From Metabacillus halosaccharovorans (lineage in GTDB: Bacteria; Bacillota; Bacilli; Bacillales; Bacillaceae): a DNA stretch of 64,000 bases. A program made the position numbers and the translations under genes. The notes beneath the pieces were generated by a model that worked only from the letters and a program-made list of their open reading frames with translations, did not search any database and was not told where the DNA came from. Positions 45,956 through 55,258 of the stretch are shown piece after piece. Where the stretch lies: the NCBI RefSeq assembly GCF_002019635.1, contig NZ_KV917372.1:1736001-1800000 (forward strand), written 5' to 3'. Position 1 is the stretch's first letter, and every line of letters starts with the position of its first letter.

Positions 45956-46031
45956 AATCCTTTTGGAAAAAATCATAACCAATATATAGGTTACATATAC
46001 TTACTAAAAGAACTAAATGAGGGAAAATAAA

Positions 46032-46490
46032 GTGACAGAACAAAATAAAATTATGATCATTGTTGATGATCTATTAAAATTATCCGACCGTTTCGTAACA
46101 GTTAAAATAGAAGAAAGATGTCCTTTGAATCGAAATATAGGCGGGAAGTACAGCCTTCAAGAGCATGCCATTACATTATATGTAGATGAAATAAAAAAAC
46201 AGTGCGAGTTATTGTTCCCCGGCAAAAATGTATTCCTCGATTACACAGCTGTCATTCTTGCCCATGAACTTGGACACGCAACTGATCAATCTCTCTTAGC
46301 ATTGATTGAATTGCATGAGAAAACAGAGGAGCCGCTTCAAAGAAGACAAATAGACTTCCTTATTGAGTTTCAAGCTTGGAAAAAAGCCAAAAGATTAGTA
46401 CCGAATATACCACTCTCTTTTTTTAATTATATAAAACACCATTCTTTAGAGTACTATTATAGCGAGATTAACAAGCATTACGCAGTCTAA
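46032..46490 (+). CDS. Small HExxH metallopeptidase-like protein
   Basis: A 152-residue soluble protein with the zinc-binding motif HELGH (residues 78-82) at the end of a hydrophobic helix (DYTAVILA), and a possible third ligand Glu112 in LIEFQAWKKAK. That spacing and the E-x-x-x-W context resemble minimal ImmA/IrrE-type peptidases, but I cannot place it in a family. I start it at the GTG at 46032, eight bases after GAGGG; the ATG at 46017 has no ribosome binding site. No signal peptide is present. The substrate is unknown. Confidence 0.65.
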   Translation: MTEQNKIMIIVDDLLKLSDRFVTVKIEERCPLNRNIGGKYSLQEHAITLYVDEIKKQCELLFPGKNVFLDYTAVILAHELGHATDQSLLALIELHEKTEEPLQRRQIDFLIEFQAWKKAKRLVPNIPLSFFNYIKHHSLEYYYSEINKHYAV

Positions 46491-46519
46491 ATCATGATTG
46501 ACCAATTAAAACTCCTCAC

Positions 46520-46560
46520 AATAGAAGCCTGTACAAATTAAGTACAGGCTTCTATTAGTT
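46520..46560. terminator. Bidirectional terminator HELGH gene / KGG gene
   Basis: AATAGAAGCCTGTAC and GTACAGGCTTCTATT form a 15-bp stem between convergent genes. Confidence 0.85.
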
Positions 46561-46595
46561 TGTCTCTTTTGGTTTATTTGGACTCTTAAAGTAAT

Positions 46596-46865
46596 TTAAT
46601 CATTATCTCGTTGTTTACTACGTGCTTCTCCACCTTTTTCACCAATCTCTTGGTAAAACTCTTTATCGTGGTTTTCAGAAGTAGCTTCTCCGCCTTTTCG
46701 ACCAATTTCTTGATAGAATTCTTTATCATGGTTCTCTGAGGTAGCTTCTCCGCCTTTTCGACCGATCTCTTGATAAAATTCCTTATCGTGATTCTTTGAA
46801 GTGGCTTCTCCACCTTTTCTACCAGCTTCTTCTACCGTCATTTTTTTATCATCGTTTTTAGCCAT
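46596..46865 (-). CDS. KGG-repeat general stress protein (GsiB-like)
   Basis: An 89-residue, highly hydrophilic protein made of 20-residue units of the form GRKGGEATSENHDKEFYQEI, three full and one partial. This is the KGG/LEA-like pattern of B. subtilis GsiB, a strongly SigB-dependent protein thought to protect proteins or DNA. The DNA is correspondingly a 60-bp tandem repeat. The ATG at 46865 follows GAGGAGG by about eight bases. Repeat number may vary between strains. Confidence 0.85.
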   Translation of the reverse strand: MAKNDDKKMTVEEAGRKGGEATSKNHDKEFYQEIGRKGGEATSENHDKEFYQEIGRKGGEATSENHDKEFYQEIGEKGGEARSKQRDND

Positions 46866-46920
46866 TTTCAATTCCTCCTCGAATAAGTAAAATATGTTGT
46901 CCTTTCGGACTTAATGAACT

Positions 46921-46946
46921 ATAACCGCTTTGATAGGAAAGTAAAC
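46921..46946 (-). promoter_or_regulatory. SigB-like promoter of the KGG gene
   Basis: Minus-strand GTTTAC-N14-GGTTAT, one deviation from consensus in the -10 box. Confidence 0.55.
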
Positions 46947-47054
46947 CTCTATTATTAAATAAAGTTTAGAAATCTACTTCACATCTTTATAACTAGTTTC
47001 GTTCATTCTATAATGGGGAATTTAATAGATAATAACTCTAAGTAAGGTGATATA

Positions 47055-48005
47055 ATGCTAACAACCATTGGTCCTAATAACTGGAAATGGCATCAATTTG
47101 AGAAAAACGAGATTGACAAAATAAAACATGTTATCCATAAAGAATACTGTCCCTTTAATAAGGAATGGCTTGATCACGTTCAGGAAAATAAAACAAATTG
47201 CTTAAGAACATTCATATTAGAAAATGGAAAAAAAGTTGTAAAAGGCTCACTGATTTACGAACAAAACTTCGAGGATGAATTAGACCATAAAATCTGTCAT
47301 TTTTTTATGACAGATGATCTGTTGATTACAGTTAATCTTGATCTTACCTCTCTTAAACATATAAGCCAGGAATTATTATTTGGACAAATCGAAAAGACTG
47401 AAAACGCTGTTGATGGGTTTTTAATGATTCTTGGAGAATTAATGAATGAAATGTTATACGGTATTGATCTATTCGAAGAGAAGTTAAACGAACTGATTTG
47501 GAATGTGAGTAAGAAAAATAAAACAAGCATTCTCGATAAAATATATATGAGGAGACATGAACTTCTACTTTGGAAAAATTTATTCATTCCATTGAAGGAG
47601 CTGAAAATGGGAATAGAGGAAATCTATCTTGATGATGAAATAAATGACAAAATTATCTTCAATCGAACGGGCAAACGGATTGATAGAGCAATGGTTCTAA
47701 TTAACGAATATGAAACTGAAATTGATTCAATTATTAATTTAGAAGAAGTCATTTCTTCCCATCGCGGGAATGAAATTATGAAAACATTAACCGTTATCAC
47801 AACAATCTTTACTCCGGTAATGGCTTTAGGTGCATTATGGGGGATGAATTTCAAGCATATGCCTGAGCTCGAATGGAAATATGGCTATTTACTTTCATGT
47901 GTACTAATCATTGTTTCAACTCTAGCACTTTACGGATATTTAAAAATGAAAGGCTGGACTGGTGATCTTTTGAAAGCCAGAAAAAAAGGATCGTTTTTCA
48001 AGTGA
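47055..48005 (+). CDS. CorA-family divalent cation transporter
   Basis: A 316-residue protein with a long cytoplasmic N-terminal domain and two C-terminal helices. The pore signature GMN is present in ALGALWGMNFKHMPE between them. It belongs to the magnesium/cobalt/nickel channel family CorA. The N-terminal domain is less conserved, as usual. AAGGTG precedes the ATG. The MPEL after GMN is typical of the family's outer loop. It is monocistronic. Confidence 0.85.
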   Translation: MLTTIGPNNWKWHQFEKNEIDKIKHVIHKEYCPFNKEWLDHVQENKTNCLRTFILENGKKVVKGSLIYEQNFEDELDHKICHFFMTDDLLITVNLDLTSLKHISQELLFGQIEKTENAVDGFLMILGELMNEMLYGIDLFEEKLNELIWNVSKKNKTSILDKIYMRRHELLLWKNLFIPLKELKMGIEEIYLDDEINDKIIFNRTGKRIDRAMVLINEYETEIDSIINLEEVISSHRGNEIMKTLTVITTIFTPVMALGALWGMNFKHMPELEWKYGYLLSCVLIIVSTLALYGYLKMKGWTGDLLKARKKGSFFK

Positions 48006-48061
48006 TATGAATTCATTACATGTTGGTATTTCGGTATTCCAAATGTATACTTTTAACATCC

Positions 48062-48090
48062 TTGCCATTTACTTGTAATCCGTGTGTAAT
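48062..48090 (+). promoter_or_regulatory. SigA-type promoter of the small Cys/His protein gene
   Basis: TTGCCA, 17 bases, TGTAAT, about 50 bases before the start codon. Confidence 0.5.
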
Positions 48091-48141
48091 ATCATTATGC
48101 TAAAATCTTATTTAAGCCGATAAAAAAAAGGAGTTTCATCT

Positions 48142-48363
48142 ATGTCAAAATATTTCATAGATCATTCCAAATTAATTGTACATCGGACAGCTTTCATTAC
48201 CGATGGCTGTAACCATCATAAGATTTTACATAAACACTTAGAGGAATCTAATAGTGATGAACAAGTCTTACAGTTGATAAGTCATGATGATTATCAACAA
48301 TGTCCCCAGTGCTTTGAGTATTTCTCTTTAGAAAAGGATAAACATGACTTTGTTCGTTACTAG
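48142..48363 (+). CDS. Small Cys/His-rich hypothetical protein
   Basis: A 73-residue protein with two cysteine clusters, CNHH (around residue 23) and CPQC (around 54), spaced like a possible zinc-binding pair. I recognise no family. AAAGGAG precedes the ATG, a SigA promoter lies upstream and a hairpin downstream, which supports a real gene. Confidence 0.65.
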   Translation: MSKYFIDHSKLIVHRTAFITDGCNHHKILHKHLEESNSDEQVLQLISHDDYQQCPQCFEYFSLEKDKHDFVRY

Positions 48364-48426
48364 TAATAAGTTGCAAAGTAATAAATTCATTAACGTGAAT
48401 AATAGCCATATAAAGTGATATGAGTT

Positions 48427-48474
48427 GGGAGCTGGTCAGAAGGTACCTATATTCTGACCAGCTCCCTATTAATT
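48427..48474 (+). terminator. Long hairpin after the small Cys/His gene
   Basis: GGGAGCTGGTCAGAA and TTCTGACCAGCTCCC form a perfect 15-bp stem with a 10-base loop, followed by TATTAATT. A terminator is likely although the T-run is poor. From here to 48710 I see no gene. Confidence 0.65.
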
Positions 48475-48710
48475 ATGGCGAGACAGTTTATCTTTTGGAG
48501 ATTAAGAGAAAAAATATATAGTAAGTAAAGTTAGAGTAAGTATCTAAAAAAAATTTCAGTACTATTAAACGCTTTCCTAATTTATTAAAATAAATATAGG
48601 GAATCAAGTTTCAATAATGGGCAACGATGAAATTTATTAAGACTCCCTTATCACAATATGTAGCTGACGCTCAATCAGATGACCAATTATAAAATAAGGA
48701 GAATCCATTA

Positions 48711-49628
48711 ATGAAAACGATTAAACTCGGAAACAGCCTATTAGAAGTACCCGCCATCGCTGTCGGATGTATGCGGATTAATTCACTTGAAAAAAACGAA
48801 GCTGAACACTTTGTTCAAACTGCACTGGAATTAGGTGCTAATTTCTTCGACCATGCTGATATTTACGGTGGCGGAGAGTGTGAAGAAATCTTTGCAGATG
48901 CGATTCATATGAATGATGATATTCGTGAAAAAATCATTCTACAATCAAAGTGTGGTATACGAAAAGGAATGTTCGATTTTTCAAAAGAACATATTTTAGA
49001 ATCTGTTGACGGAATTCTAAAACGCTTAAATACTGATTACCTAGATGTTCTTCTTCTTCACCGTCCAGATACATTAGTTGAGCCAGAAGAAGTGGCAGAG
49101 GCTTTTGATACACTTGAAAATTCAGGTAAAGTGCGTTATTTCGGTGTATCCAACCAAAATCCAATGCAAATTGAACTCCTAAAAAAATCAGTCAAACAAT
49201 CGATTGTGGCAAATCAACTTCAATTAAGTATTACAAACGCAAACATGATCTCAAATGGTTTTAATGTGAACATGGAAAATGATTCTGCAATTAATAGAGA
49301 TGGCAGCATTCTTGATTACTGCAGACTAAACGATATCACAATTCAGCCTTGGTCTCCTTTTCAATATGGATTCTTTGAAGGCGTATTCCTTGGAAACGAC
49401 AAATTCCCGGAATTAAATCAAAAGATTAATGAAATCGCTGACAGATATGAAGTTAGCAATACGACGATTGCAATTGCTTGGTTATTACGCCATCCAGCAA
49501 ATATGCAACCAGTCATCGGTACGATGAACATAAACAGATTAACAGATTGCTGTAAGGCAAGCGAAGTTCATCTTTCGCGCGAAGAATGGTATGAAATTTT
49601 TAGGGCAGCAGGCAATGTTTTGCCATAA
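48711..49628 (+). CDS. Aldo/keto reductase (YdhF/YcsN-like)
   Basis: A 305-residue NADPH-dependent TIM-barrel reductase. The tetrad residues are visible: Asp in ANFFDHADIYGGG (with its Tyr), Lys in ILQSKCGIRKG and His in DVLLLHRPD. The C-terminal nucleotide-binding segment reads VIGTMNINRLTDC. The substrate is unknown. AAAATAAGGAG precedes the ATG. It is monocistronic, with a strong terminator shared with the convergent xylan operon. Confidence 0.87.
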   Translation: MKTIKLGNSLLEVPAIAVGCMRINSLEKNEAEHFVQTALELGANFFDHADIYGGGECEEIFADAIHMNDDIREKIILQSKCGIRKGMFDFSKEHILESVDGILKRLNTDYLDVLLLHRPDTLVEPEEVAEAFDTLENSGKVRYFGVSNQNPMQIELLKKSVKQSIVANQLQLSITNANMISNGFNVNMENDSAINRDGSILDYCRLNDITIQPWSPFQYGFFEGVFLGNDKFPELNQKINEIADRYEVSNTTIAIAWLLRHPANMQPVIGTMNINRLTDCCKASEVHLSREEWYEIFRAAGNVLP

Positions 49629-49638
49629 ATCTAAAAAC

Positions 49639-49684
49639 AAACAAAGCACCTCTTAATTCTTCATTAAGAGGTGCTTTGTTTTGA
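49639..49684. terminator. Bidirectional terminator AKR gene / xylan operon
   Basis: AACAAAGCACCTCTTAA and TTAAGAGGTGCTTTGTT pair perfectly. T-runs on both strands let it end both the reductase transcript and the long xylan operon. Confidence 0.9.
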
Positions 49685-49750
49685 TTATTCTATGTCGAGT
49701 ATGTATATGCTTCTAAACTACGTAACAACATGAAAAAATACGATATATCA

Positions 49751-50890
49751 TCACTCTTCAGGCATCCATATTTTAAAATTTCCGCTCAAGGCTAATAAAC
49801 TAAAAAAGTATAAACAATTGTCATAATAACGACGATTCCCAGTACGCACTGGTGTATTCCAAAATAATTCTACACATTTCCTAGCATTAGGACCTGTTGT
49901 AGATAGTGATGCCATTGCATTAGACGCTAGAAGCCCCACAGGATGAAGTGATTTTTCCTCAAAGGATTCCCCGGAAATTTTGTATCGTCGATAATCTGCA
50001 GGCTCTTTATCGGCAAAAAACTGCTGAATTCTTTCATTTATTTCTATCGGAGTTTGTTCATCTTTAAACCATTCATAATCCAATCCAATGTTGCAAGCTA
50101 CTCGGTAAGAATCACTGAAAAAATGTCCATAACCATTTTCATTATTTGGTGTTCCATCATAATATGCATACTCAGGAGCTAAGCCTGTAACAGGATGACA
50201 TGCAATTTTTAGATACTGTCTACTTGCAATAGCAGCATCTTTCCAGAACTGTCGATCTTCTGGATATGCCCATAATGAAAACAACTCATAAAAATGCGGT
50301 AAATGATAGGAAGGATCAGAAAATTCAACATTCGGAACAAACTTTATCAATTTATTCTCAGGGTTCCACATCGGAAAACCTTCTCCATCTTCTCCCTTAT
50401 GAAGACAGGTTCTTAGTAAATCCCTTGCTTGTTGTCCGTAGTTAAAGATTCCGTCGCTGTCACCCCAACGATGTGAAGCAAAAAATAAGGCCAAGGCAAA
50501 ATATTCCTCTCCATCTGGTGCCGGTCCATGAGAGCGCTTTGAACCATCAGTATGACAAGACCAAGCAAAATATCCTGCATTCTCTCCTTCTGACATATAC
50601 ATATTTCGATATGTCCACTTCCAAAGTCGGTCAAATGTATCTTTTTGATCCATTTGGACGGCCATCATCATTCCGTATGACATTCCTTCTGTACGGACAT
50701 CCAAATTTCCCGTGTCAAGCATGTATCCTTCATCATTTCCAACTTGATAATAAATTTGAGTTTCAGAATGCTGCTCTGAAAAAAGTTTATTCCATGTATC
50801 CTGTACTCTTTCATTAATCAATTCGTCAGAATATCCATATTCTCGAAAAACATTTCTATATGTTCTGTTATATAGAATTGCCGTGTTCAT
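49751..50890 (-). CDS. GH8 reducing-end xylose-releasing exo-oligoxylanase
   Basis: A 379-residue (alpha/alpha)6-barrel enzyme of family GH8, matching Rex-type enzymes that remove xylose from the reducing end of xylo-oligosaccharides. The acid is Glu68 in DVRTEGMSYGMM; the base Asp260 is in GHFFSDSYRVA; the HPVGLLASNAMASL block with its His is typical of the exo-acting group. No signal peptide, so it acts in the cytoplasm. It is the last gene of the xylan operon, 57 bases after a GH43 gene. GGGAGGAAATG precedes the start. Confidence 0.88.
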   Translation of the reverse strand: MNTAILYNRTYRNVFREYGYSDELINERVQDTWNKLFSEQHSETQIYYQVGNDEGYMLDTGNLDVRTEGMSYGMMMAVQMDQKDTFDRLWKWTYRNMYMSEGENAGYFAWSCHTDGSKRSHGPAPDGEEYFALALFFASHRWGDSDGIFNYGQQARDLLRTCLHKGEDGEGFPMWNPENKLIKFVPNVEFSDPSYHLPHFYELFSLWAYPEDRQFWKDAAIASRQYLKIACHPVTGLAPEYAYYDGTPNNENGYGHFFSDSYRVACNIGLDYEWFKDEQTPIEINERIQQFFADKEPADYRRYKISGESFEEKSLHPVGLLASNAMASLSTTGPNARKCVELFWNTPVRTGNRRYYDNCLYFFSLLALSGNFKIWMPEE

Positions 50891-50947
50891 CTATCATTTC
50901 CTCCCACCCATTGTTTGGTTATTACACAAACAAAGTTTTTAGAAATT

Positions 50948-52531
50948 TTATCCCTTTATTTCAAGTTTACGATCTATTAAACTAGTTACTTCATTTTCCC
51001 CTTTATAGTGAACCCAATTAAAGAATGCAGGTGTTCTACTTTCTTTTCCATTGCCTGTTGCATACACTCCAAGACAGACTCCGGTAAATACGCCTCCAAA
51101 TCCCCCATTTTCCTCTTTGGATAAGTAGGCCAGTGGAGATTTTCCAAGGTTCTTCCACTCTTCCCCTTCTTCTGCGTATTGAAAATGATAATCTTGATTA
51201 TCTGATTTTATCTTTAATTGAACTGTTGAGTTTCGAATCATACAACGTGCAATTTCTTCTGTATGTCCTTGAATTGTTTTGAATGCGACAACTACTTTTT
51301 CTCCATTTAATTGTTTAACAGCTATCTCATAATGTGCTTTTTCATTTAATCGAACTGACAAGCCGGCTTCTTCACCATTATTTTTTGGATCAAACTCTAG
51401 CAATGTACTAAATTCCATTTTACTATGTTTTTGTGGTTTACAAATAAATGTAGGAACTCCTTTTTCATCACTCAAATGATCAGGTCGACCAATCAGTGAC
51501 AACCAACTTTTTCGTTCAGATAAGGAATAGTTTTCCTCACTTTTAGCTCTAAGATAAAACCATGTCAAATCTAATACATCTTGTTCAAAATCATCATGAT
51601 CTAAAAAATTCTCCTTTAGAGTAGATTCTCCGGAAAGCTTCGTTGTTTCCATAACACCTGATACACTACCTTCATTATTATCAATCATTGGCCAGCCATC
51701 TTCGGTCCAAGTTATAGGTGCTAAAAACGTTTCTCTCCCCAAAATTGTATATTTTTGATTCACAGGTCGTGTTCCTAAAAACACAGCCCACCAGTTCCCA
51801 TTTTGATCTTCGACAAAGTCAGCATGCCCAATGTTTTGTATTGGATGATCATTCATTTGATTATGTGTTAAGATAGGTTTATTTAACATTTCAAAAGGTC
51901 CGTAAGGTTGGGTACTTTTTGAAATGATGGCTCTGTGATCTTCTCCTGTACCACCACATGCACATAGTAAATAATAGATTCCTCTTATTTTATATAGGTG
52001 CGGGGCTTCAGTCCATTGTCCTCCATCACCATGAGATATTACAACCGGTGAGGATAAGGCCTTGCCTGTATGAATATCGATTTCATATTGAATAATATGA
52101 GACTCGTATCCAGCTCCATTTTGAACGGTTACATAGACTTTTCCATCATCATCAAACATTAAGGAAGGATCAATATTTCCATATGGAATTTTAATTGGAT
52201 CTGACCAAGGACCTTTTGGATCAGTTGCTGTGACATAAAAATTACCAGTACCTGATACATCAGTCGAAATCATATAAAATGTTCCATCATGATATCGTAA
52301 CGTAGGTGCATATAAACCACCGGAGCTTCTACTATTTCTTAAGTTAACCTGACTGTCTCTCGTTAACACACTACCGATTTGTTTCCAATTAAGAAGATCA
52401 TTACTATGAAAAATTGGTATTGCAGGAAAATATTCAAAGGAGCTTGTTACTAAGTAAAAATCATCAACTCCTACTTTTACGATACTTGGATCTGGATAAA
52501 ATCCAGATATAACCGGATTTAGATACTTCAT
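50948..52531 (-). CDS. GH43 beta-xylosidase
   Basis: A 527-residue protein. Residues 1-310 are a five-bladed propeller with catalytic Asp14 (FYPDPSIV), Asp121 (GNIDPSLMFDD) and Glu175 (WTEAPHLYK). Residues 330-520 are a concanavalin-like domain typical of GH43 beta-xylosidases. It has no signal peptide, so it cleaves imported xylo-oligosaccharides in the cytoplasm. Arabinofuranosidase activity is common as a side activity in this group. AAGGAGATG precedes the ATG. It follows another GH43 gene after 42 bases. Confidence 0.88.
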   Translation of the reverse strand: MKYLNPVISGFYPDPSIVKVGVDDFYLVTSSFEYFPAIPIFHSNDLLNWKQIGSVLTRDSQVNLRNSRSSGGLYAPTLRYHDGTFYMISTDVSGTGNFYVTATDPKGPWSDPIKIPYGNIDPSLMFDDDGKVYVTVQNGAGYESHIIQYEIDIHTGKALSSPVVISHGDGGQWTEAPHLYKIRGIYYLLCACGGTGEDHRAIISKSTQPYGPFEMLNKPILTHNQMNDHPIQNIGHADFVEDQNGNWWAVFLGTRPVNQKYTILGRETFLAPITWTEDGWPMIDNNEGSVSGVMETTKLSGESTLKENFLDHDDFEQDVLDLTWFYLRAKSEENYSLSERKSWLSLIGRPDHLSDEKGVPTFICKPQKHSKMEFSTLLEFDPKNNGEEAGLSVRLNEKAHYEIAVKQLNGEKVVVAFKTIQGHTEEIARCMIRNSTVQLKIKSDNQDYHFQYAEEGEEWKNLGKSPLAYLSKEENGGFGGVFTGVCLGVYATGNGKESRTPAFFNWVHYKGENEVTSLIDRKLEIKG

Positions 52532-52573
52532 TTCTTCACATCTCCTTCTCTTCGAATTAAGAGTTAAGTAGGC

Positions 52574-54151
52574 CTATTCATCTAACCTAAAATAATCAAA
52601 GTCTACAAAACCACCAGGTATTTTTGTTGCATAGTTAAATAAAGCAAATCGATAGCCTACAAAATGATCTAATTTATATTTCATTTGAAGGATGTTACCT
52701 ATAGAATTCCACTTCTCCCCATCAAGACTATAGTAAAAATAAGCTTTATCTACTTGATCCCGGTAATCTACATAAATTTTAAAATACACTCTATCCTGGT
52801 TGACGGGAATACTTTCTATTTCTTTCCCATCTCCTAAACTATTATTGATCATAACAATAAAGTAAGTCTCTCCTGATTTTCTCACACCAACAAACCCATA
52901 GTCTTTTTGAAAGGCAGCAAAACCGGCAAGATCTCCATCCTTCATATTGGTTATTTCCAACGCTACCTTCGCTGAACATTCCGGACCCATTGTTCGTTGT
53001 GTAAGTGTATTCCTTGCTTCTTCTATATTTTTGCATGTGTTTCCTGTGGTAAGTCGCAAAAAACCAGGGCGGTCTGTGAGTGACCAAAAGCGATGATCGG
53101 GATTGTGATTCCACTGCCATACTACTTTTAGAAGCTTATGGCAGTCTCCATCAGAAAAACCTTTTGATGAAGATGTTGTCAGGTCGAATTCATCTGAATC
53201 CACCACATATTGTTTACCGCTCACGCGTCCATCTCGACTCATCACTTTTTTCAAACTGCTATCTTGTTCTCCGAAAATTGGCCATTCATTTTCCCATGTA
53301 ACAGGGATAAGATATGGTATCCGTCCAAGTGCACCGCTATCTTGAAACAATAAGCCATACCATTCTCCATTTATCGTGTCGATGATCCCGCCCTGGGCAA
53401 TCCCTTTATGGTTAAAAGCAACTCTGCCTTCATATTCTCCATCTATCTTTTCTGAACGGTGTACTAGTTGAGTTCGATTTCTATTTTTTGGCCATGTAAT
53501 AGTAAAGACATAGTACATTCCATTTATTTTTTGTATATGTGCTCCTTCTGCGGGTAAACCAACTTCCTCCTTTGGACACGCAACAAGACTCGCCTGAGGA
53601 ATGATTACTTTATTAAGTCCTCCTTCTTTGATAGCTGTAGCATCAGCGGTAAGTTCAATCACTTTGATATCATGATTACCATAAACCATATACACATGCC
53701 CATCATCATCAAATAATAAAGACATATCATGATAGTATTCATCTAGTACGGAAGATGTCCAATGACCTTTTTCAATATCATTTGTTTGATAGATATATGT
53801 TTTACCTGTTGCCAAGGAACCAAATGTTACATAAAAGGTGTTATGATGATAACGGATGCTACTTGCCCAGGAACCTTTGCCATATTCGTTTTTCCCACTA
53901 CTAAGTATTTGTTCTTCATTATCTGCCAGGATATCGTATACATAATTCACAATTTCCCAGTTTAATAGGTCATAGGATTTCATAATCGGAACACCGGGGT
54001 TATAATACATAGTCGTGCTTGTCATATAGTAAACATCATTTACCCTGATAACATCTGGGTCAGGTATATCTGTCCAGATAATCGGATTCTTAAAAATCCG
54101 CTCTTCTTGTTGAGTTGGTATTGTTCCATTAGAATGATTTTCTTTACACAC
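52574..54151 (-). CDS. GH43 glycosidase, second in the operon
   Basis: A 525-residue propeller plus concanavalin-like enzyme. The likely catalytic residues are Asp31 (DIPDPDVI), Asp142 (YHDMSLLFDDD) and Glu202 (LPAEGAHIQK). It differs clearly from the neighbouring GH43 protein and probably belongs to another subfamily, with beta-xylosidase or arabinofuranosidase activity. The start is GTG about ten bases after GAGGGG. No signal peptide. It lies 35 bases after the xylanase gene, so it is cotranscribed. Confidence 0.82.
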   Translation of the reverse strand: MCKENHSNGTIPTQQEERIFKNPIIWTDIPDPDVIRVNDVYYMTSTTMYYNPGVPIMKSYDLLNWEIVNYVYDILADNEEQILSSGKNEYGKGSWASSIRYHHNTFYVTFGSLATGKTYIYQTNDIEKGHWTSSVLDEYYHDMSLLFDDDGHVYMVYGNHDIKVIELTADATAIKEGGLNKVIIPQASLVACPKEEVGLPAEGAHIQKINGMYYVFTITWPKNRNRTQLVHRSEKIDGEYEGRVAFNHKGIAQGGIIDTINGEWYGLLFQDSGALGRIPYLIPVTWENEWPIFGEQDSSLKKVMSRDGRVSGKQYVVDSDEFDLTTSSSKGFSDGDCHKLLKVVWQWNHNPDHRFWSLTDRPGFLRLTTGNTCKNIEEARNTLTQRTMGPECSAKVALEITNMKDGDLAGFAAFQKDYGFVGVRKSGETYFIVMINNSLGDGKEIESIPVNQDRVYFKIYVDYRDQVDKAYFYYSLDGEKWNSIGNILQMKYKLDHFVGYRFALFNYATKIPGGFVDFDYFRLDE

Positions 54152-54186
54152 AATAACACATCCCCTCGACCTATACTTTTTACCTC

Positions 54187-55197
54187 TTATCTATTAATCA
54201 CCTTCCAAAAAGATTCCTTTGGTTGATGATGTTCATTAAATAATAATGGCCAATTCTTTCTTCCACGCACTGGAAAATTGTCGAGCCATGTATAATCATC
54301 CGCTGCTCCCCAAAAGGTAACGGATGTGATCACGTCAGAATACTCTCGTAATAGTTCAAAAAAACTGTTGTAGCGATCGGTCTGTTTAGCTACCATTTCT
54401 TCTGTAGGGACTTTTACATCAGTTCGTTTATCATCAGAACCAAATACAGAAACATCCATTTCTGTAATATGAATCTGTAATCCTAAAGAAGCATATCGCT
54501 CTATAGCAGTTCTAATATGATCCAAAGTAGGACTATATAAATTCCAATGTGCCTGTAAACCAATTCCGTGAATTGGCACTCCTCTTTCCACTAATCCCTT
54601 TGTCAACGAATATATTTTTTCTCTTTTTTCCGGATTTGACTCATTATAATCGTTATAAAACAGCGATGCATTTGGGTCTGCCAGGTGGGCATATTCAAAG
54701 GCTTTATCGATAAAATCCTCCCCAACAATGTCTTTCCATTTAGAATCTCTTAACAAGTTAGCTCCAGAATCAGAAACAGCTTCATTTACAACATCCCAAC
54801 TATAGATTTGTCCTTTGTATCTTTCCATTACAGTAGAAATATGTGTTTTCATTCGTTCTAAAAGGGTGTATCGATCAACAGAATTTCCATTTTTATTTGT
54901 AAAGACCCAATCAGGTGTTTGATTATGCCAAACAAGAGTATGTCCCCTTACTTTTTTTCCATAATCATTGGCAAACGATAGAAGCTGATCTGCTTGATCA
55001 AACGTAAAAGTTCCCTCTTCCGGTTGCAAGCTTTCAAACTTCAATTCGTTTTCTGCCGTAAGACTATTAAAATGTTTGATAATCAATTCTTTTTGGGATT
55101 TGATTGTTAAGGGATTTACGGCTGCTCCCATAAGAAAGTAATCTTCATATTCTTTATAAAGAGATGGGACTTCATTTTGAACTTTAGATGTTGTCAC
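54187..55197 (-). CDS. Intracellular GH10 endo-xylanase
   Basis: A 336-residue TIM-barrel endo-1,4-beta-xylanase. The acid/base Glu139 is in SWDVVNEAVSD and the nucleophile Glu246 in QIHITEMDVS, both in the expected spacing. It has no signal peptide or binding module, as in the intracellular xylanases of Geobacillus and Bacillus that shorten imported xylo-oligosaccharides. The start is GTG after AAGGAGCG. It follows the second permease gene after 61 bases. Confidence 0.9.
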   Translation of the reverse strand: MTTSKVQNEVPSLYKEYEDYFLMGAAVNPLTIKSQKELIIKHFNSLTAENELKFESLQPEEGTFTFDQADQLLSFANDYGKKVRGHTLVWHNQTPDWVFTNKNGNSVDRYTLLERMKTHISTVMERYKGQIYSWDVVNEAVSDSGANLLRDSKWKDIVGEDFIDKAFEYAHLADPNASLFYNDYNESNPEKREKIYSLTKGLVERGVPIHGIGLQAHWNLYSPTLDHIRTAIERYASLGLQIHITEMDVSVFGSDDKRTDVKVPTEEMVAKQTDRYNSFFELLREYSDVITSVTFWGAADDYTWLDNFPVRGRKNWPLLFNEHHQPKESFWKVINR

Positions 55198-55258
55198 CCG
55201 AATCGCTCCTTCAAATATAGTAGAAAACCAATTTATTATTCCAGAAACATGCCATGAT

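Noticed and set aside
47015-47020. GGGGAA box with GTTTCG 13 bases upstream ahead of corA, possible SigB promoter
   Set aside because: Both boxes deviate from the consensus too much to call.
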